From contig CBDFGO010000002.1 in NCBI GenBank assembly GCA_965247125.1, positions 434,001 through 498,000 on the forward strand: a stretch of DNA of 64,000 bases, read 5' to 3'. The translations under genes and the position numbers were made by a program. Below the pieces are notes generated by a model that ran no database searches, was not told where the DNA came from, and was given only the letters and a program-made list of their open reading frames with translations. The DNA is from CALBJU01 sp965247125 (GTDB taxonomy: Bacteria > Bacteroidota > Rhodothermia > Rhodothermales > UBA10348). Positions 52,756 to 62,727 of the stretch are shown piece after piece (position 1 is the stretch's first letter; every line of letters starts with the position of its first letter).

Positions 52756-53184
52756 TTACTCAAAACTGACGTTATCTGAAATTACGACCCCTCTTTCAAG
52801 CGTTTTATGGACGGGACAGCGCGATGCCACCTGTGCCAGGCGTTTTCGCTGTTTCTCGTCGAAGTCGCCCAAAATCTTTACGTTGGTGTTGATCTGATCG
52901 ATGAAGCCGGTCTTGGCGTCTTCCCACTCGTCGCAATCATCCGCGTGGACTCGAGCGTACTCGTAAGCTGTTGTGACCGACCGCAATTCGATGCCCTTAT
53001 GTCGCGCGTACATCGCGAGAGTGATGCAGGTGCACGACGCCAGCGAGGCCAGGAGCAGTTCGTAGGGAGTGGGGCCCGTGTCCGTCCCCTTTAGTTCAAG
53101 GGGCTCATCCGCACTCCAATTATGTCGGCCGTTCGACATCCGGACCGCGGTTCCCGAAGTGAGTTCAGCTGAAATGGTCGCCAT
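52756..53184 (-). CDS. OsmC/Ohr-family protein
   Basis: The 142-residue protein belongs to the OsmC family of thiol-dependent peroxidases. It has GPTPYELLLASLASCTCITL with the first redox Cys and ASRCPVHKTLERG with the second. These two cysteines reduce organic hydroperoxides. The frame ATG at 53184 is preceded in frame only by TTG. It lies 40 bases downstream of the DinB-family gene and may share its transcript. Cytoplasmic; the reductant is unknown (lipoyl or thiol systems in relatives). Confidence 0.9.
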   Translation of the reverse strand: MATISAELTSGTAVRMSNGRHNWSADEPLELKGTDTGPTPYELLLASLASCTCITLAMYARHKGIELRSVTTAYEYARVHADDCDEWEDAKTGFIDQINTNVKILGDFDEKQRKRLAQVASRCPVHKTLERGVVISDNVSFE

Positions 53185-53224
53185 CAATTATTCCTTATTA
53201 ATGTTAGGATCCGGTAGTCGGCCC

Positions 53225-53719
53225 TCAAGTGAGTGCCTTGAGGGAAACCGGGTCGACACTGTAATTTTCCTTCGTCAGGATTCGCCTTAGATAGCCCACC
53301 TGACCGAGATGAAAGGAAAGGTGTGTGCAGAGGTGTAAAAGAAACTGCTGGGTATTCAGCTCAAAACCGCCTACTTGCTCTGGAAATCTCGACTCCAGCA
53401 CAGACGCGTCCAGCGTTTGAAAAACACTCCGCAGGGAGGAAATCGTTGCGACGATTTCCTCCAGAATCGATTGACGGGAGGCCGATCTATCGGAGAATTC
53501 CTTTGTGCGGTCTCTAACATAATCCGTTCCTCCCAGAACATGGGAGACATAATGTCTGAGGTTTCCACATCCGTGCATCGCCAGCGTCCCGGCTGGATTG
53601 GATATTCCAGGCGGAGTCATCCAAATCATATTGTCATCGGGGAAAGAATCGATTTCCCGTGCCATGGCTTCGAGATCTCGGAGAATAAGGCGTTCGATCT
53701 GTCGTATTAGAGGTGTCAT
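53225..53719 (-). CDS. DinB-family protein
   Basis: The 164-residue protein has the DinB four-helix bundle. Putative metal ligands are in MHGCGNLRHYVSHVLGG and in HLCTHLSFHLGQVGYLRRIL near the C-terminus. DinB-like proteins include metal-dependent thiol transferases (bacillithiol S-transferase and mycothiol isomerase relatives) and many of unknown role. ATG 53719 is used. It is followed by the OsmC gene, a pairing that fits thiol or peroxide metabolism (inference). Confidence 0.85.
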   Translation of the reverse strand: MTPLIRQIERLILRDLEAMAREIDSFPDDNMIWMTPPGISNPAGTLAMHGCGNLRHYVSHVLGGTDYVRDRTKEFSDRSASRQSILEEIVATISSLRSVFQTLDASVLESRFPEQVGGFELNTQQFLLHLCTHLSFHLGQVGYLRRILTKENYSVDPVSLKALT

Positions 53720-53772
53720 AACCAACGTACCTGTGATGTTTGACCGCCTATCCCAGTTCTTCTTGATCGCGT

Positions 53773-55854
53773 CTACAATCTCAACTCAAGCCCGAGAGAG
53801 ATCGTGCGCGACGCGGCAGGAAAGATGAATAGAGTTTCGGATCCTGCTGGGTCCTGATAGGCTGTGCTGTTGTACTCTTTATCTAGTGCGTTGAAGACAT
53901 CCAACGTTACCGAATAAGCATCCCTCGAATAGGTGATCCGCGCATCGACCGTCGAGTAATCTGGCAGCTCCGTCGTATTGGCATCATCCACATAGGTCTT
54001 TTTATTTCCTTTCAGCACGATGCTCGCAGTCATTGGACCAATGTCGGCCACGACACCACCACTGAAGGCATGGCGAGGAATTGCCTTCACTGCGTTGCCC
54101 TTGTTTTCTCCGATTCGGGACGTGACATCCTGGAGCGTGTAATTGAGGAATGCGGATCCAACCCCGTTTTTCGCCGTGCTGATGCCCGTTTCAATGCCTC
54201 GATGGCGGCTCTTTCCGATATTGACATTTGAAAAGGTGTCGAACGAGAAATCGATCTCGTTTGTCATATCGATGGTGTACACCGACGTGCTGAGCATGGT
54301 CGACCAGCCATTCGTGCCGGCGATTCGGTGGTAAAAACCGAGTTCGTAGCTGGTGCCTTCCTGAGGAATGAGGTTCGCATTCGCGATCTGGATGGAAAAG
54401 GGAGGGAAGGGTACCGGAAAGGCTCGGAGATCGTAAAGTTGATCGAGCGTGGGAGCCTTGAAGGAGCTGCTGACGCTCGCATACACATTGCCTACCTGAG
54501 AGGAGGAGGAACTGTACCGATAATTCAGTCCGGCTTTTGGGCTGAACGCAGTGTGCGAGGCCGAGGGGACGGACTCCGACAGTCCCTCTACTTCGTCAAA
54601 CGAATCATTGATCCAGTCGACTCGTGCTCCCAGAGATAATTTCAGCCTCGAGGAGGGGTTGAGGTCAAGATGGGCGTATCCGGCGGCGCCGTTTCGTGAG
54701 GCCGAACCATCAGAGAGTACATCTCCCGGATCGCCCGAGGCACTCAAATAGGCATCTGCCAGGCCTCCCGTGGCGATGTGACGATATCGCGTGTCCAGTG
54801 TGCCGAAAAACCCATCGACACCCACTACGAGTTGATTGTCGATCGGTAAGGGGAGTGAAACACCTGAAATCTGAACATTGGATTTAAAACCGAGGGCGTC
54901 GACCTGCCTTTTCTGCGTGTCAGCGGAATCTGCGCTCAGAGGAAGGGTGCGGATGAGGTCTTGATTGCGAAGCTCGCCGGTAATCGAGGCATCGATCTTT
55001 CCCATACTCGCCTGCCATCCTCCGTCTAGAAAGGCTCTAAAGGTCTGCTCCTCTGTGCTGTCGAACTGAAAGAAGGCAAGGCTTTCTGTCCCGTCATCGG
55101 TGATGTCGGTAGAGCGAAGCGGTCCGGGTGTGTCGAATTCGCGCACATTGAGGGATGCTCTCAGAACGAGTGTTCTGTCTTCTTCGCTAACCACCTGGTA
55201 GGACCCCTGCAGCGTTCCGGACTTGCGTTTGCTGTGATCCCGAAATCCGTCGGTCGAGGAAAAATCGCCGAGTAGCGAGTACTGATTGCTCAACAGGGAA
55301 GCGTGAACAGTGCGCACGCCCAGGTTTCCGGTGCTCGCCCGCAAGAGACCGGCAGTCTCCTGAGTCGCCTCGGTTCGCACATTGATGACCGCTCCGATGG
55401 CGGCATCGCCATAAAGTGAAGATGCGCCGCCTCTCAGCACTTCGACAACTGTGGACGACGAGGTCGTGATCTGCTCCCAATTAACCAACCCGTTCTCGAG
55501 ATTGTTGATCGGCTTTCCATTCAGCAGCACGACAACATATTCGGCCTCACCCCCTCCGTAAAACCCGCGGGTGACCGATTGGGGAGAATATCCGAGACCA
55601 TCGAAATCCAGGAACGTCATTCCCTGGATGAATCCCAGCAGGCTGGAGGCATTTCTGTTTGGAAGAACCCGCAAATCCCTCGCGGTGAGCACCGAGACTC
55701 CGACTGTCGAGGACGAAAGCGTGGAAGCAACTCTTTCAGCCGTGACGACGATTGGGTCGAGCGTCCGAGTCATGGTCGAGTCCGTTTCCTGCGCATGGGC
55801 GGTGGAACTGAGGATCATCGCCGAAAGCAGTAGCATTACGGAGCGAAGCTTCAT
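53773..55854 (-). CDS. TonB-dependent outer-membrane receptor
   Basis: The 693-residue receptor has a signal peptide (MLLLSAMILSSTAHAQ), a TonB-box-like start (LDPIVVTAERV), a plug domain (VEVLRGGASSLYGDAAIGAV) and a 22-strand barrel. The barrel contains FSPKAGLNYRYSSSSSQVGN and ends in a strand with a terminal hydrophobic pattern (SRTISLGLELRL). It takes up an iron chelate, vitamin B12 or another large nutrient; the substrate is not clear. The start at 55854 is chosen over a frame extension to 55917 because it leads the signal peptide. It is divergent from the VPS10/BNR gene with a 212-base intergenic region. Confidence 0.92.
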   Translation of the reverse strand: MKLRSVMLLLSAMILSSTAHAQETDSTMTRTLDPIVVTAERVASTLSSSTVGVSVLTARDLRVLPNRNASSLLGFIQGMTFLDFDGLGYSPQSVTRGFYGGGEAEYVVVLLNGKPINNLENGLVNWEQITTSSSTVVEVLRGGASSLYGDAAIGAVINVRTEATQETAGLLRASTGNLGVRTVHASLLSNQYSLLGDFSSTDGFRDHSKRKSGTLQGSYQVVSEEDRTLVLRASLNVREFDTPGPLRSTDITDDGTESLAFFQFDSTEEQTFRAFLDGGWQASMGKIDASITGELRNQDLIRTLPLSADSADTQKRQVDALGFKSNVQISGVSLPLPIDNQLVVGVDGFFGTLDTRYRHIATGGLADAYLSASGDPGDVLSDGSASRNGAAGYAHLDLNPSSRLKLSLGARVDWINDSFDEVEGLSESVPSASHTAFSPKAGLNYRYSSSSSQVGNVYASVSSSFKAPTLDQLYDLRAFPVPFPPFSIQIANANLIPQEGTSYELGFYHRIAGTNGWSTMLSTSVYTIDMTNEIDFSFDTFSNVNIGKSRHRGIETGISTAKNGVGSAFLNYTLQDVTSRIGENKGNAVKAIPRHAFSGGVVADIGPMTASIVLKGNKKTYVDDANTTELPDYSTVDARITYSRDAYSVTLDVFNALDKEYNSTAYQDPAGSETLFIFPAASRTISLGLELRL

Positions 55855-56066
55855 CTTGAAATGGTTATGGAGTGGAAGTCGATTTGAGATTTCTTGTAAG
55901 ATATAACGCGGCGGCACGATCTCAATGCATCTTTTCGTTCTGCCCCTGCGCGGCGATGGCCGAAAGAATCTGTCGATATTCGGTCAAATACGCTATGTTT
56001 GCGATCTGCATTCTGATCGAAAACCCACCCGTGATTCGGCAATCCATCCTTCCATCCAGCATAATC

Positions 56067-59000
56067 ATGAATAAGATCTCCCTACTGCTTGTCGCGGCCA
56101 TTCTTTTTCTCCTCCCAGTATCTGTGGTTTCCGCGCAAGAAAGAGATGCTGAGGACAAAATGAGCGCAGCCACCTTCGACGGACTGAAGCTGCGAAATAT
56201 TGGACCCGGCTTTATGTCGGGTCGGATATCGGACATCGCTATCCATCCTGAAGACGACTCCATCTGGTATGTCGCCGTTTCTTCTGGTGGAGTCTGGAAA
56301 ACGGATAACGCCGGAACTACGTGGACGCCCATCTTCGACGAGGAGACTTCCTATTCAACGGGAAGCGTGACCATCGATCCGAGTAATCCCCACGTCGTCT
56401 GGGTGGGAACGGGCGAAAACGTAGGCGGACGCCACATGGGTTACGGAGACGGAGTGTATCGAAGCGACGATGGGGGTGCTACCTGGACCAACATGGGTCT
56501 TAAGAATTCAGAGCACGTCTCGACAATTATCGTGCACCCGAAGAAGTCCGATGTGATCTGGGTAGCAGCGCAGGGCCCGCTCTGGTCATCGGGCGGCGAC
56601 CGTGGCCTCTACAAATCGAGTGACGGTGGACAGTCCTGGAAAAAGACTCTCGGTGACAGTGAGTGGGTGGGAGTCACTGATATCGCCATCGACCCCCGCA
56701 ATCCTGATGTGCTCTACGCGGCCACCTGGCAACGCCACCGGACTGTCGCCGCATACATGGGCGGCGGCCCCGGAAGCGGCATTCATAGAAGCACGGATGG
56801 CGGAAACACCTGGGAGGGGTTAACCCGAGGACTGCCCGAATCGAACATGGGTAAAATTGGAATTACGGTTTCGCCGCAGCAGCCCGATATCGTTTACGCT
56901 GCTATCGAACTGGATCGCAAGACGGGAGGCGTATTTCGCTCATCCGACCGGGGATCGTCCTGGACCAAAATGTCGGACACTGTGTCTGGAGCGACCGGTC
57001 CCCACTACTATCAGGAGCTGTATGCTTCGCCGCACCAGTTTGAACGTCTGTATCTGATGGATGCTAATCTTCAGATTTCTGATGACGGCGGCAAGAACTT
57101 TTTCCGGATGAATGAGCGTGACAAGCACGGGGATAACCACGCAATCGCGTTTCGCATGGATGATCCCGATTATCTGCTTGTGGGATCGGACGGCGGTCTC
57201 TACGAAAGCTTCGACCTGACGAAGAGCTGGCGCTTCATAGAAAATCTTCCGGTTACGCAGTACTACAAGGTAGCCCTTGACGACAGCGAGCCGTTCTACA
57301 ACATTTTTGGCGGCACACAGGACAACAGTACCCAGGGAGGTCCATCGCGCACAGATAATGTGCACGGCATCCAAAACTCCGACTGGCGAATTGTCCTGAA
57401 CTGGGACGGCCACCAGCCGGCGACCGAGCCCGGAAATCCCAACATCATGTACGCCGAGAGACAGCAGGGAGCGCTATCCAGAGTTGATATGATAACAGGT
57501 GAAGTCGTCGATATTCAGCCTCAACCGGGCGCAGACGAAGACTACGAGCGCTTCAACTGGGATTCGCCCATACTGGTGAGCCCGCATCTGGCGTCGCGTA
57601 TCTACTTCGCGTCGCAGCGCGTCTGGCGCTCGGATGACCGCGGGGACAACTGGACGGCGATCTCCGACGACCTTACCCGGGACCAGGACCGGCTCACGCT
57701 TCCCATCATGGGGGGCACTCAGAGTTGGGACAACGCCTGGGATGTGGGGGCGATGTCGAACTACAATACGATTACCTCGCTGGCGGAATCTCCGCTCCAA
57801 GAAGGCCTGATCTACGCCGGAACGGACGATGGACTCATTCAGGTGACCGAAGACGGGGGCGCGAATTGGAGAGCCCTCGAGGTGGGATCCCTACCGGGAT
57901 TACCCGCAACAGCTTTCGTCAACGACATCAAGGCCGATCTGCACGACGCGAACACGGTCTATGTCGTTCTGGATAATCACAAGTACGGCGATTACAGCCC
58001 GTATTTGTTCAAAAGCACCGATCGCGGGCAAAATTGGCGCTCCATTCGTGGCAATCTCCCCGATCGGACATTGGCCTGGAGACTGGTTCAGGATCATGTC
58101 GATGCGGATCTGATGTTCGCCGCGACCGAGTTTGGAATCTATTTCACGGTGGACGGCGGCGGCACTTGGGTCAAACTCATCGGCGGCATGCCGACGATTT
58201 CGTTCAGGGATCTTGGTATTCAAAAAAGAGAAGATGACCTCGTCGGGGCATCCTTCGGCCGGGGATTCTTCGTCCTCGATGATTACAGTGCCCTTCGCGG
58301 TGTTTCGACCACTCAGTTGGGCGAAGAAGCGACTCTGTTTCCGACGCGGAAGGCATGGTGGTACGTTCCGCGCCCCATGTTAAGCTTTGGCGCTGGGAGG
58401 GGATCGCAGGGCAGTTCGCACTATCTGGCGCCCAATCCTCCGTTTGGAGCTGTCTTCACATACTACCTCCGGGACGGATTGATGACCCGGGAAGAAGTCA
58501 GACAAAAAGCGGAGAAAGAAGCCGTCGATGCGGGACGATCCGTTGAGTTTCCCGGATGGGACGCGGTGGAAGCCGAAAGAAGGGAGTCGGACCCGACTAT
58601 ACTGTTTACGGTCACAGACACGGATGGAAACGTGGTTCGTCGTGTTGAAGGGCCGGTGACGAGCGGATTTCACCGGGTGGCCTGGGACCTCAGATTTCCT
58701 TCTCCGCAGGCCGTGGGATTGACTGCTACGGACACCGGCGCCAGCGGTATGCTGGTCGCGCCCGGTACGTACACCGTCACCATGTCCAAAAGGGTAGATG
58801 GCGAGGTAACGGAACTGTCTTCACCACAGACTTTCGATGTCGTGCCGCTGCGAGCAGGGGCGTTGGAGGGTTCGTCACATGAGGATGTGGCTGCTTTTTG
58901 GAGAATGTTGGAGACGGCGACGCGAGCGGCGTCGGCTGTACAGTCTACTCTTTCGAAGGCGCTGCAAACTGTAGATGCAATGCAGGTTGCCCTGGGAAGG

Positions 59001-59351
59001 GCGACGGCTACTCCAGGCGACCTGGATTCAAGAATTCATCAGGCAAAACAGGACCTGCTGGAGCTTGACTCAGGGTTAAACGGATTGAGGTCGAAGGGCG
59101 AACCGGGAGAAAAAACCAGGCCCACGGTGGCAAACAGGCTATCCGCAGTAGAAAGGGGCGTGGGCAATTCGACCTACGGGCCGACGGCCACGCATCAGCA
59201 GCAGCTTCAAATCGCGCACAGTCAATTGACGGGATATCGAACCAGTCTGGAAGAGCTCCTTGACCGACTCTCAGGGTTGAGCCGTGATCTCATTGATGCG
59301 GGCGCGCCGTGGATCGAGGGTGATGCACTTCCGTGGGGTGATAATCGGTAA
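56067..59351 (+). CDS. Secreted VPS10/BNR-repeat protein (sortilin-like propeller)
   Basis: The 1094-residue protein has a signal peptide (ISLLLVAAILFLLPVSVVSA) and two sortilin-type propellers built from Asp-box repeats (GGVWKTDNAGTTWTPIFDE, GVYRSDDGGATWTN, GLYKSSDGGQSWKK, WRSDDRGDNWTAIS, YFTVDGGGTWVKL). A C-terminal Ig-like domain (FHRVAWDLRFPSP, APGTYTVTMSKRV) and a helical tail (about 1000-1094) follow. Such large exported proteins are common in Bacteroidota-like bacteria and are often annotated as glycosyl hydrolases, but no catalytic residues are established. ATG 56067 is used because the upstream frame to 55872 lacks a ribosome site and signal peptide. Confidence 0.87.
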   Translation: MNKISLLLVAAILFLLPVSVVSAQERDAEDKMSAATFDGLKLRNIGPGFMSGRISDIAIHPEDDSIWYVAVSSGGVWKTDNAGTTWTPIFDEETSYSTGSVTIDPSNPHVVWVGTGENVGGRHMGYGDGVYRSDDGGATWTNMGLKNSEHVSTIIVHPKKSDVIWVAAQGPLWSSGGDRGLYKSSDGGQSWKKTLGDSEWVGVTDIAIDPRNPDVLYAATWQRHRTVAAYMGGGPGSGIHRSTDGGNTWEGLTRGLPESNMGKIGITVSPQQPDIVYAAIELDRKTGGVFRSSDRGSSWTKMSDTVSGATGPHYYQELYASPHQFERLYLMDANLQISDDGGKNFFRMNERDKHGDNHAIAFRMDDPDYLLVGSDGGLYESFDLTKSWRFIENLPVTQYYKVALDDSEPFYNIFGGTQDNSTQGGPSRTDNVHGIQNSDWRIVLNWDGHQPATEPGNPNIMYAERQQGALSRVDMITGEVVDIQPQPGADEDYERFNWDSPILVSPHLASRIYFASQRVWRSDDRGDNWTAISDDLTRDQDRLTLPIMGGTQSWDNAWDVGAMSNYNTITSLAESPLQEGLIYAGTDDGLIQVTEDGGANWRALEVGSLPGLPATAFVNDIKADLHDANTVYVVLDNHKYGDYSPYLFKSTDRGQNWRSIRGNLPDRTLAWRLVQDHVDADLMFAATEFGIYFTVDGGGTWVKLIGGMPTISFRDLGIQKREDDLVGASFGRGFFVLDDYSALRGVSTTQLGEEATLFPTRKAWWYVPRPMLSFGAGRGSQGSSHYLAPNPPFGAVFTYYLRDGLMTREEVRQKAEKEAVDAGRSVEFPGWDAVEAERRESDPTILFTVTDTDGNVVRRVEGPVTSGFHRVAWDLRFPSPQAVGLTATDTGASGMLVAPGTYTVTMSKRVDGEVTELSSPQTFDVVPLRAGALEGSSHEDVAAFWRMLETATRAASAVQSTLSKALQTVDAMQVALGRATATPGDLDSRIHQAKQDLLELDSGLNGLRSKGEPGEKTRPTVANRLSAVERGVGNSTYGPTATHQQQLQIAHSQLTGYRTSLEELLDRLSGLSRDLIDAGAPWIEGDALPWGDNR

Positions 59352-59421
59352 AAAAATCTGACGTCCTGTGTCGATGTTCGAGCGGTCTCCCGGGTTCGAT
59401 TGCGTGAATGTTATCCACCGG

Positions 59422-59859
59422 TTACTTCGCGCTTGAGAGGTCACGTTTGCGCGATCTGAAGATTGCTCCGAAAACAATCAGCGGCATCAACGTCACGATC
59501 ATGGCAATCCACATCCAGTCGGGAGTGGTCAGCGATATCTGGGGATCGGTCATTCCGTATATGAGCCCTACCAGTTGGAGGACCGCCAACGCGATACCAT
59601 GTGCACGTTCTGATTTCCCAGCGATCCAGGCGGCGACATATCCCCCAATAAATGCTGCCAGGCCATTGTAGAAGAGTTTTGCGACCAGTATTCCAGATTG
59701 ATTTCGAATCGCGAAGTAGGCCTCCTCATCCGTGAGAATGCTGCCGTTAACCATGGTCACGATTGCAAATTCTATACTCTCGGCTACAAAAGTGATCACC
59801 ATCATGCCGATGAGAATGCTGGCAACGCTCATGGCCGCTCCCGTCAAGATTGGTTTCAT
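59422..59859 (-). CDS. Four-helix membrane protein of unknown function
   Basis: The 145-residue protein has four hydrophobic segments: SVASILIGMMVITFVAESIE, LVAKLFYNGLAAFIGGYVAA, GIALAVLQLVGLIYGM and WIAMIVTLMPLIVFGAIF. The family is not recognised. ATG 59859 opens just before the first helix; the open frame extends upstream to 59988, adding 43 polar residues of uncertain status. It is convergent with the VPS10/BNR gene and divergent from the glycosidase gene. Confidence 0.7.
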   Translation of the reverse strand: MKPILTGAAMSVASILIGMMVITFVAESIEFAIVTMVNGSILTDEEAYFAIRNQSGILVAKLFYNGLAAFIGGYVAAWIAGKSERAHGIALAVLQLVGLIYGMTDPQISLTTPDWMWIAMIVTLMPLIVFGAIFRSRKRDLSSAK

Positions 59860-60147
59860 TACCTGGATAAAGAGGTGGTTCGATAATTCGAGGTCTTGAG
59901 CAATGTAATGGTTGCTCCGCGTGATATCAGCACTTTTATGCTCGGCCGAATCGGTCTGCCGAGGGATCTTTCCTATTTTCACCTCCATCAGTTCAGTCCA
60001 GAATACACGGTTAGTGGAAACAGGAATCGAGATTGATCTACCTCAATCCGAAAACGAGCATGTATCGCACATGGTAACAATCGTGTACGAGGGGTGACTT
60101 GCGCCTCTTTTGTTTCAGATTCCCGTTCTTCATGACACGCGCCGCAA

Positions 60148-62691
60148 ATGAACAAGCTCATCCTATTCGTAATTGTTCTGATTGGCTTGACCGGGTGTCG
60201 CGAATCCGATCAAATCATAGACAAGCAGCTCGTTTTCGATCGATACGACTGGTGGGACAATCGCGACTGGAACTGGTATTCCGAAAATATTCCCTTCATA
60301 GAAACGCCTGACCCTCAGATCGATGAAGTCTATTATTATCGATGGGAGGTGATGACAAAGCACCTCACCTATGGCTCGCCCGAAACGGGCTATACATTCA
60401 CCGAATTTATCGACCGGCCATTCTGGTCGGGTACGTATGGCGGGATCGCTTGTCCGCTGGGGCATCAGCTTTCCGAATTACGCTGGATGAAAAACAGCCG
60501 CATCATAGATGACTTTTCCCGGTACTGGATCGACACCGAGGGCGCGCGGCCTCGAAATTACTCAAACTGGTATGGAGCCGGGCTCTGGCAGATTCATGAA
60601 GTCTGGGGTGACGACGTTTGGATCACCTCAATGCTTCCCTATATGGAAGAACAGGTGTCAGGATGGTTCGATGAGCACTTTGATCCAGAGCACGGCCTCT
60701 TCTACCGCACCGGTCACGACGACGGTATGGAGGTCAACATCAATAGTCGCCAGGCTGAAGATGACTGGGTGGTAGAAGGATATCGACCCACACTCAACTC
60801 ATACGTGTACGGCGATCTCATCGCCTTGTCTAAAACAGCGTTCGTCGCTGGTGAAGACGCGAGGGCAACTGAATTCGCCCAAAGAGCAACCATATTAAAA
60901 ACACGGGTGCTCAAAGAGCTCTGGGACGATCGCCGCCAGTTCTTCCTACACCAGTGGGTGGATGACCATCCTCCTGGAATTGAGGCTAAATCCCGGACCT
61001 ATGAAACGGGACCCTTTGCGGGCGACGAACACGGGCGAGAGCTGATAGGCTATGTCCCGTGGCAGTTCAATCTTCCGGACCCCGAGCATTCTGTCGCTTG
61101 GAAATTTCTGATGGATCCCAACTATTTCTTCGCTCCCTTCGGACCGACAACAACGGAACAGAACGATCCGCAGTTTTACGTGTCACCGAATTGCTGCGTG
61201 TGGAGCGGTCAATCTTGGCCGTACGCCACCACACAGACACTTGTGGCGATGGCAAACCTTCTCAACGACTACGAACAGGATGAAGTGGATGTGACTGACT
61301 ATGTCGAACTGCTCGGTATTTATACCCACACGCAGTACAAGGACGGCCGCCCCTACATTGCGGAATCGGCCAATCCGTTCGACGGATCCTGGTTCGGAAG
61401 CGACATGCCCAACCACAGCGAGCACTATTTGCATTCCGGTTACGTCGATCTGATCCTGGGTGGACTTCTAGGGATTCGTGCCACAACTAGCGATTCGCTG
61501 CGGATCAATCCACTCGTCCCGCACGACTGGGATTATTTTTCGGTAGAGGGCGTCTCTTATCATGGGCACGAACTGTCACTGGTCTGGGATCACGACGGAA
61601 CACGCTATAACCGGGGTGCCGGGTTCACGGTCCTGCTTGATGGTAAAACGGTTCTGAATCGGCCTGACCTGGCGGACATTAAGGTGAGCATTCCGCCAAC
61701 CCGAGCCTCGATGGCATTCGAGCGCCCTCACAATATTGCAGTCAATAACGGGCGACGCTTCCCCGAAATCACCGCATCCTACTCGCATCCGTCGACGCCA
61801 GTCTTCTACGCAAACGACGGTGGCATATGGTACCATGATGTTCCGATAAACCGTTGGACTACACTTGATTCACCAAACCCACAAGATTGGATTGCGGTTA
61901 ATTTCGGCGTGGTTGGACCCGAATCAGGGCAGAGAGTGTCCGAAGTCAAACTATATTTTATCGATGACGGTGCCTCGCTTGCGCCACCGGCAGCATACAT
62001 TGTCGAGGCCCTGATCGAAGGGCAATGGACCGAAATCAACGAACGCTCTCGGCACCCGGAGCGACCTATGGCGAGGCGTGCCAACACGATCTCTTTTGAG
62101 CCTCTAGATGTGGAGGGTATCCGGGTCATCTTCACCCACTCAGAGAACAGCTATACCGGACTCTCTGAGATCGAAATCTGGACGCCTTCTGGAGCAAGGA
62201 TCAATCCACCTACCGCGCAGCCCGGCAATCTTGCCCTGAATCCGGATCGCAGGCCTTTTCCTCGTGTCTCTGCTTCGTTTGCCCCGAATCCGGATGATCT
62301 CGGTGTTTTGATCGACGGTTCATTCGGCCTGACGACCTACCAGGCCAATCGCTGGACGGCGAACAATACACCAAATGCAGAGGATTGGATCCAGATAGAA
62401 TTTGATGGTCCTAAAACCGTTTCGAGAGTCGATGCCTATTTATGGGGAGACTCTGCTCGCTATTTGGGCCGCATAGACAGCACCGTTTCGGCGCCACGCG
62501 GGCTGAAGGTGAGAGTGCTTCGTGAGGGAGAATGGATGTCGGTTAAAAATCCTGTAAGTGTGCCCGAAATTCCGCTGTCCATGGCCAGAAATATGCTGCA
62601 TTTTGATCCGGTCGAAACGGCGATAGTTCGAGTGTATTTTGAACACGACCTTCCTTCTGTTTCCGGCGCGACAGAGATTCAGATCTGGTAA
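60148..62691 (+). CDS. MGH1-like glycoside hydrolase lipoprotein with discoidin-like domains
   Basis: The 847-residue protein has a lipobox (VLIGLTGCR, Cys 17) and an (alpha/alpha)6-barrel domain of the trehalase/mannosylglycerate-hydrolase type (SNWYGAGLWQIHEVWGDDVW, EQVSGWFDEHFDPEHGLFY, PNCCVWSGQSWPYATTQTLV, NPFDGSWFGSDMPNHSEHYL). Two F5/8-type discoidin-like domains follow (about 520-690 and 700-847: WIAVNFGVVGPESGQRVSEV and WIQIEFDGPKTVSRVDAYLW). It would cleave an alpha-linked disaccharide or glycan outside the cytoplasm; the substrate is open. The symporter gene starts 36 bases later, and together they suggest degradation plus uptake. Confidence 0.85.
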   Translation: MNKLILFVIVLIGLTGCRESDQIIDKQLVFDRYDWWDNRDWNWYSENIPFIETPDPQIDEVYYYRWEVMTKHLTYGSPETGYTFTEFIDRPFWSGTYGGIACPLGHQLSELRWMKNSRIIDDFSRYWIDTEGARPRNYSNWYGAGLWQIHEVWGDDVWITSMLPYMEEQVSGWFDEHFDPEHGLFYRTGHDDGMEVNINSRQAEDDWVVEGYRPTLNSYVYGDLIALSKTAFVAGEDARATEFAQRATILKTRVLKELWDDRRQFFLHQWVDDHPPGIEAKSRTYETGPFAGDEHGRELIGYVPWQFNLPDPEHSVAWKFLMDPNYFFAPFGPTTTEQNDPQFYVSPNCCVWSGQSWPYATTQTLVAMANLLNDYEQDEVDVTDYVELLGIYTHTQYKDGRPYIAESANPFDGSWFGSDMPNHSEHYLHSGYVDLILGGLLGIRATTSDSLRINPLVPHDWDYFSVEGVSYHGHELSLVWDHDGTRYNRGAGFTVLLDGKTVLNRPDLADIKVSIPPTRASMAFERPHNIAVNNGRRFPEITASYSHPSTPVFYANDGGIWYHDVPINRWTTLDSPNPQDWIAVNFGVVGPESGQRVSEVKLYFIDDGASLAPPAAYIVEALIEGQWTEINERSRHPERPMARRANTISFEPLDVEGIRVIFTHSENSYTGLSEIEIWTPSGARINPPTAQPGNLALNPDRRPFPRVSASFAPNPDDLGVLIDGSFGLTTYQANRWTANNTPNAEDWIQIEFDGPKTVSRVDAYLWGDSARYLGRIDSTVSAPRGLKVRVLREGEWMSVKNPVSVPEIPLSMARNMLHFDPVETAIVRVYFEHDLPSVSGATEIQIW

Positions 62692-62727
62692 TATGCTAAA
62701 AGGCCTCTCATAGCCCGTCAAAACCCT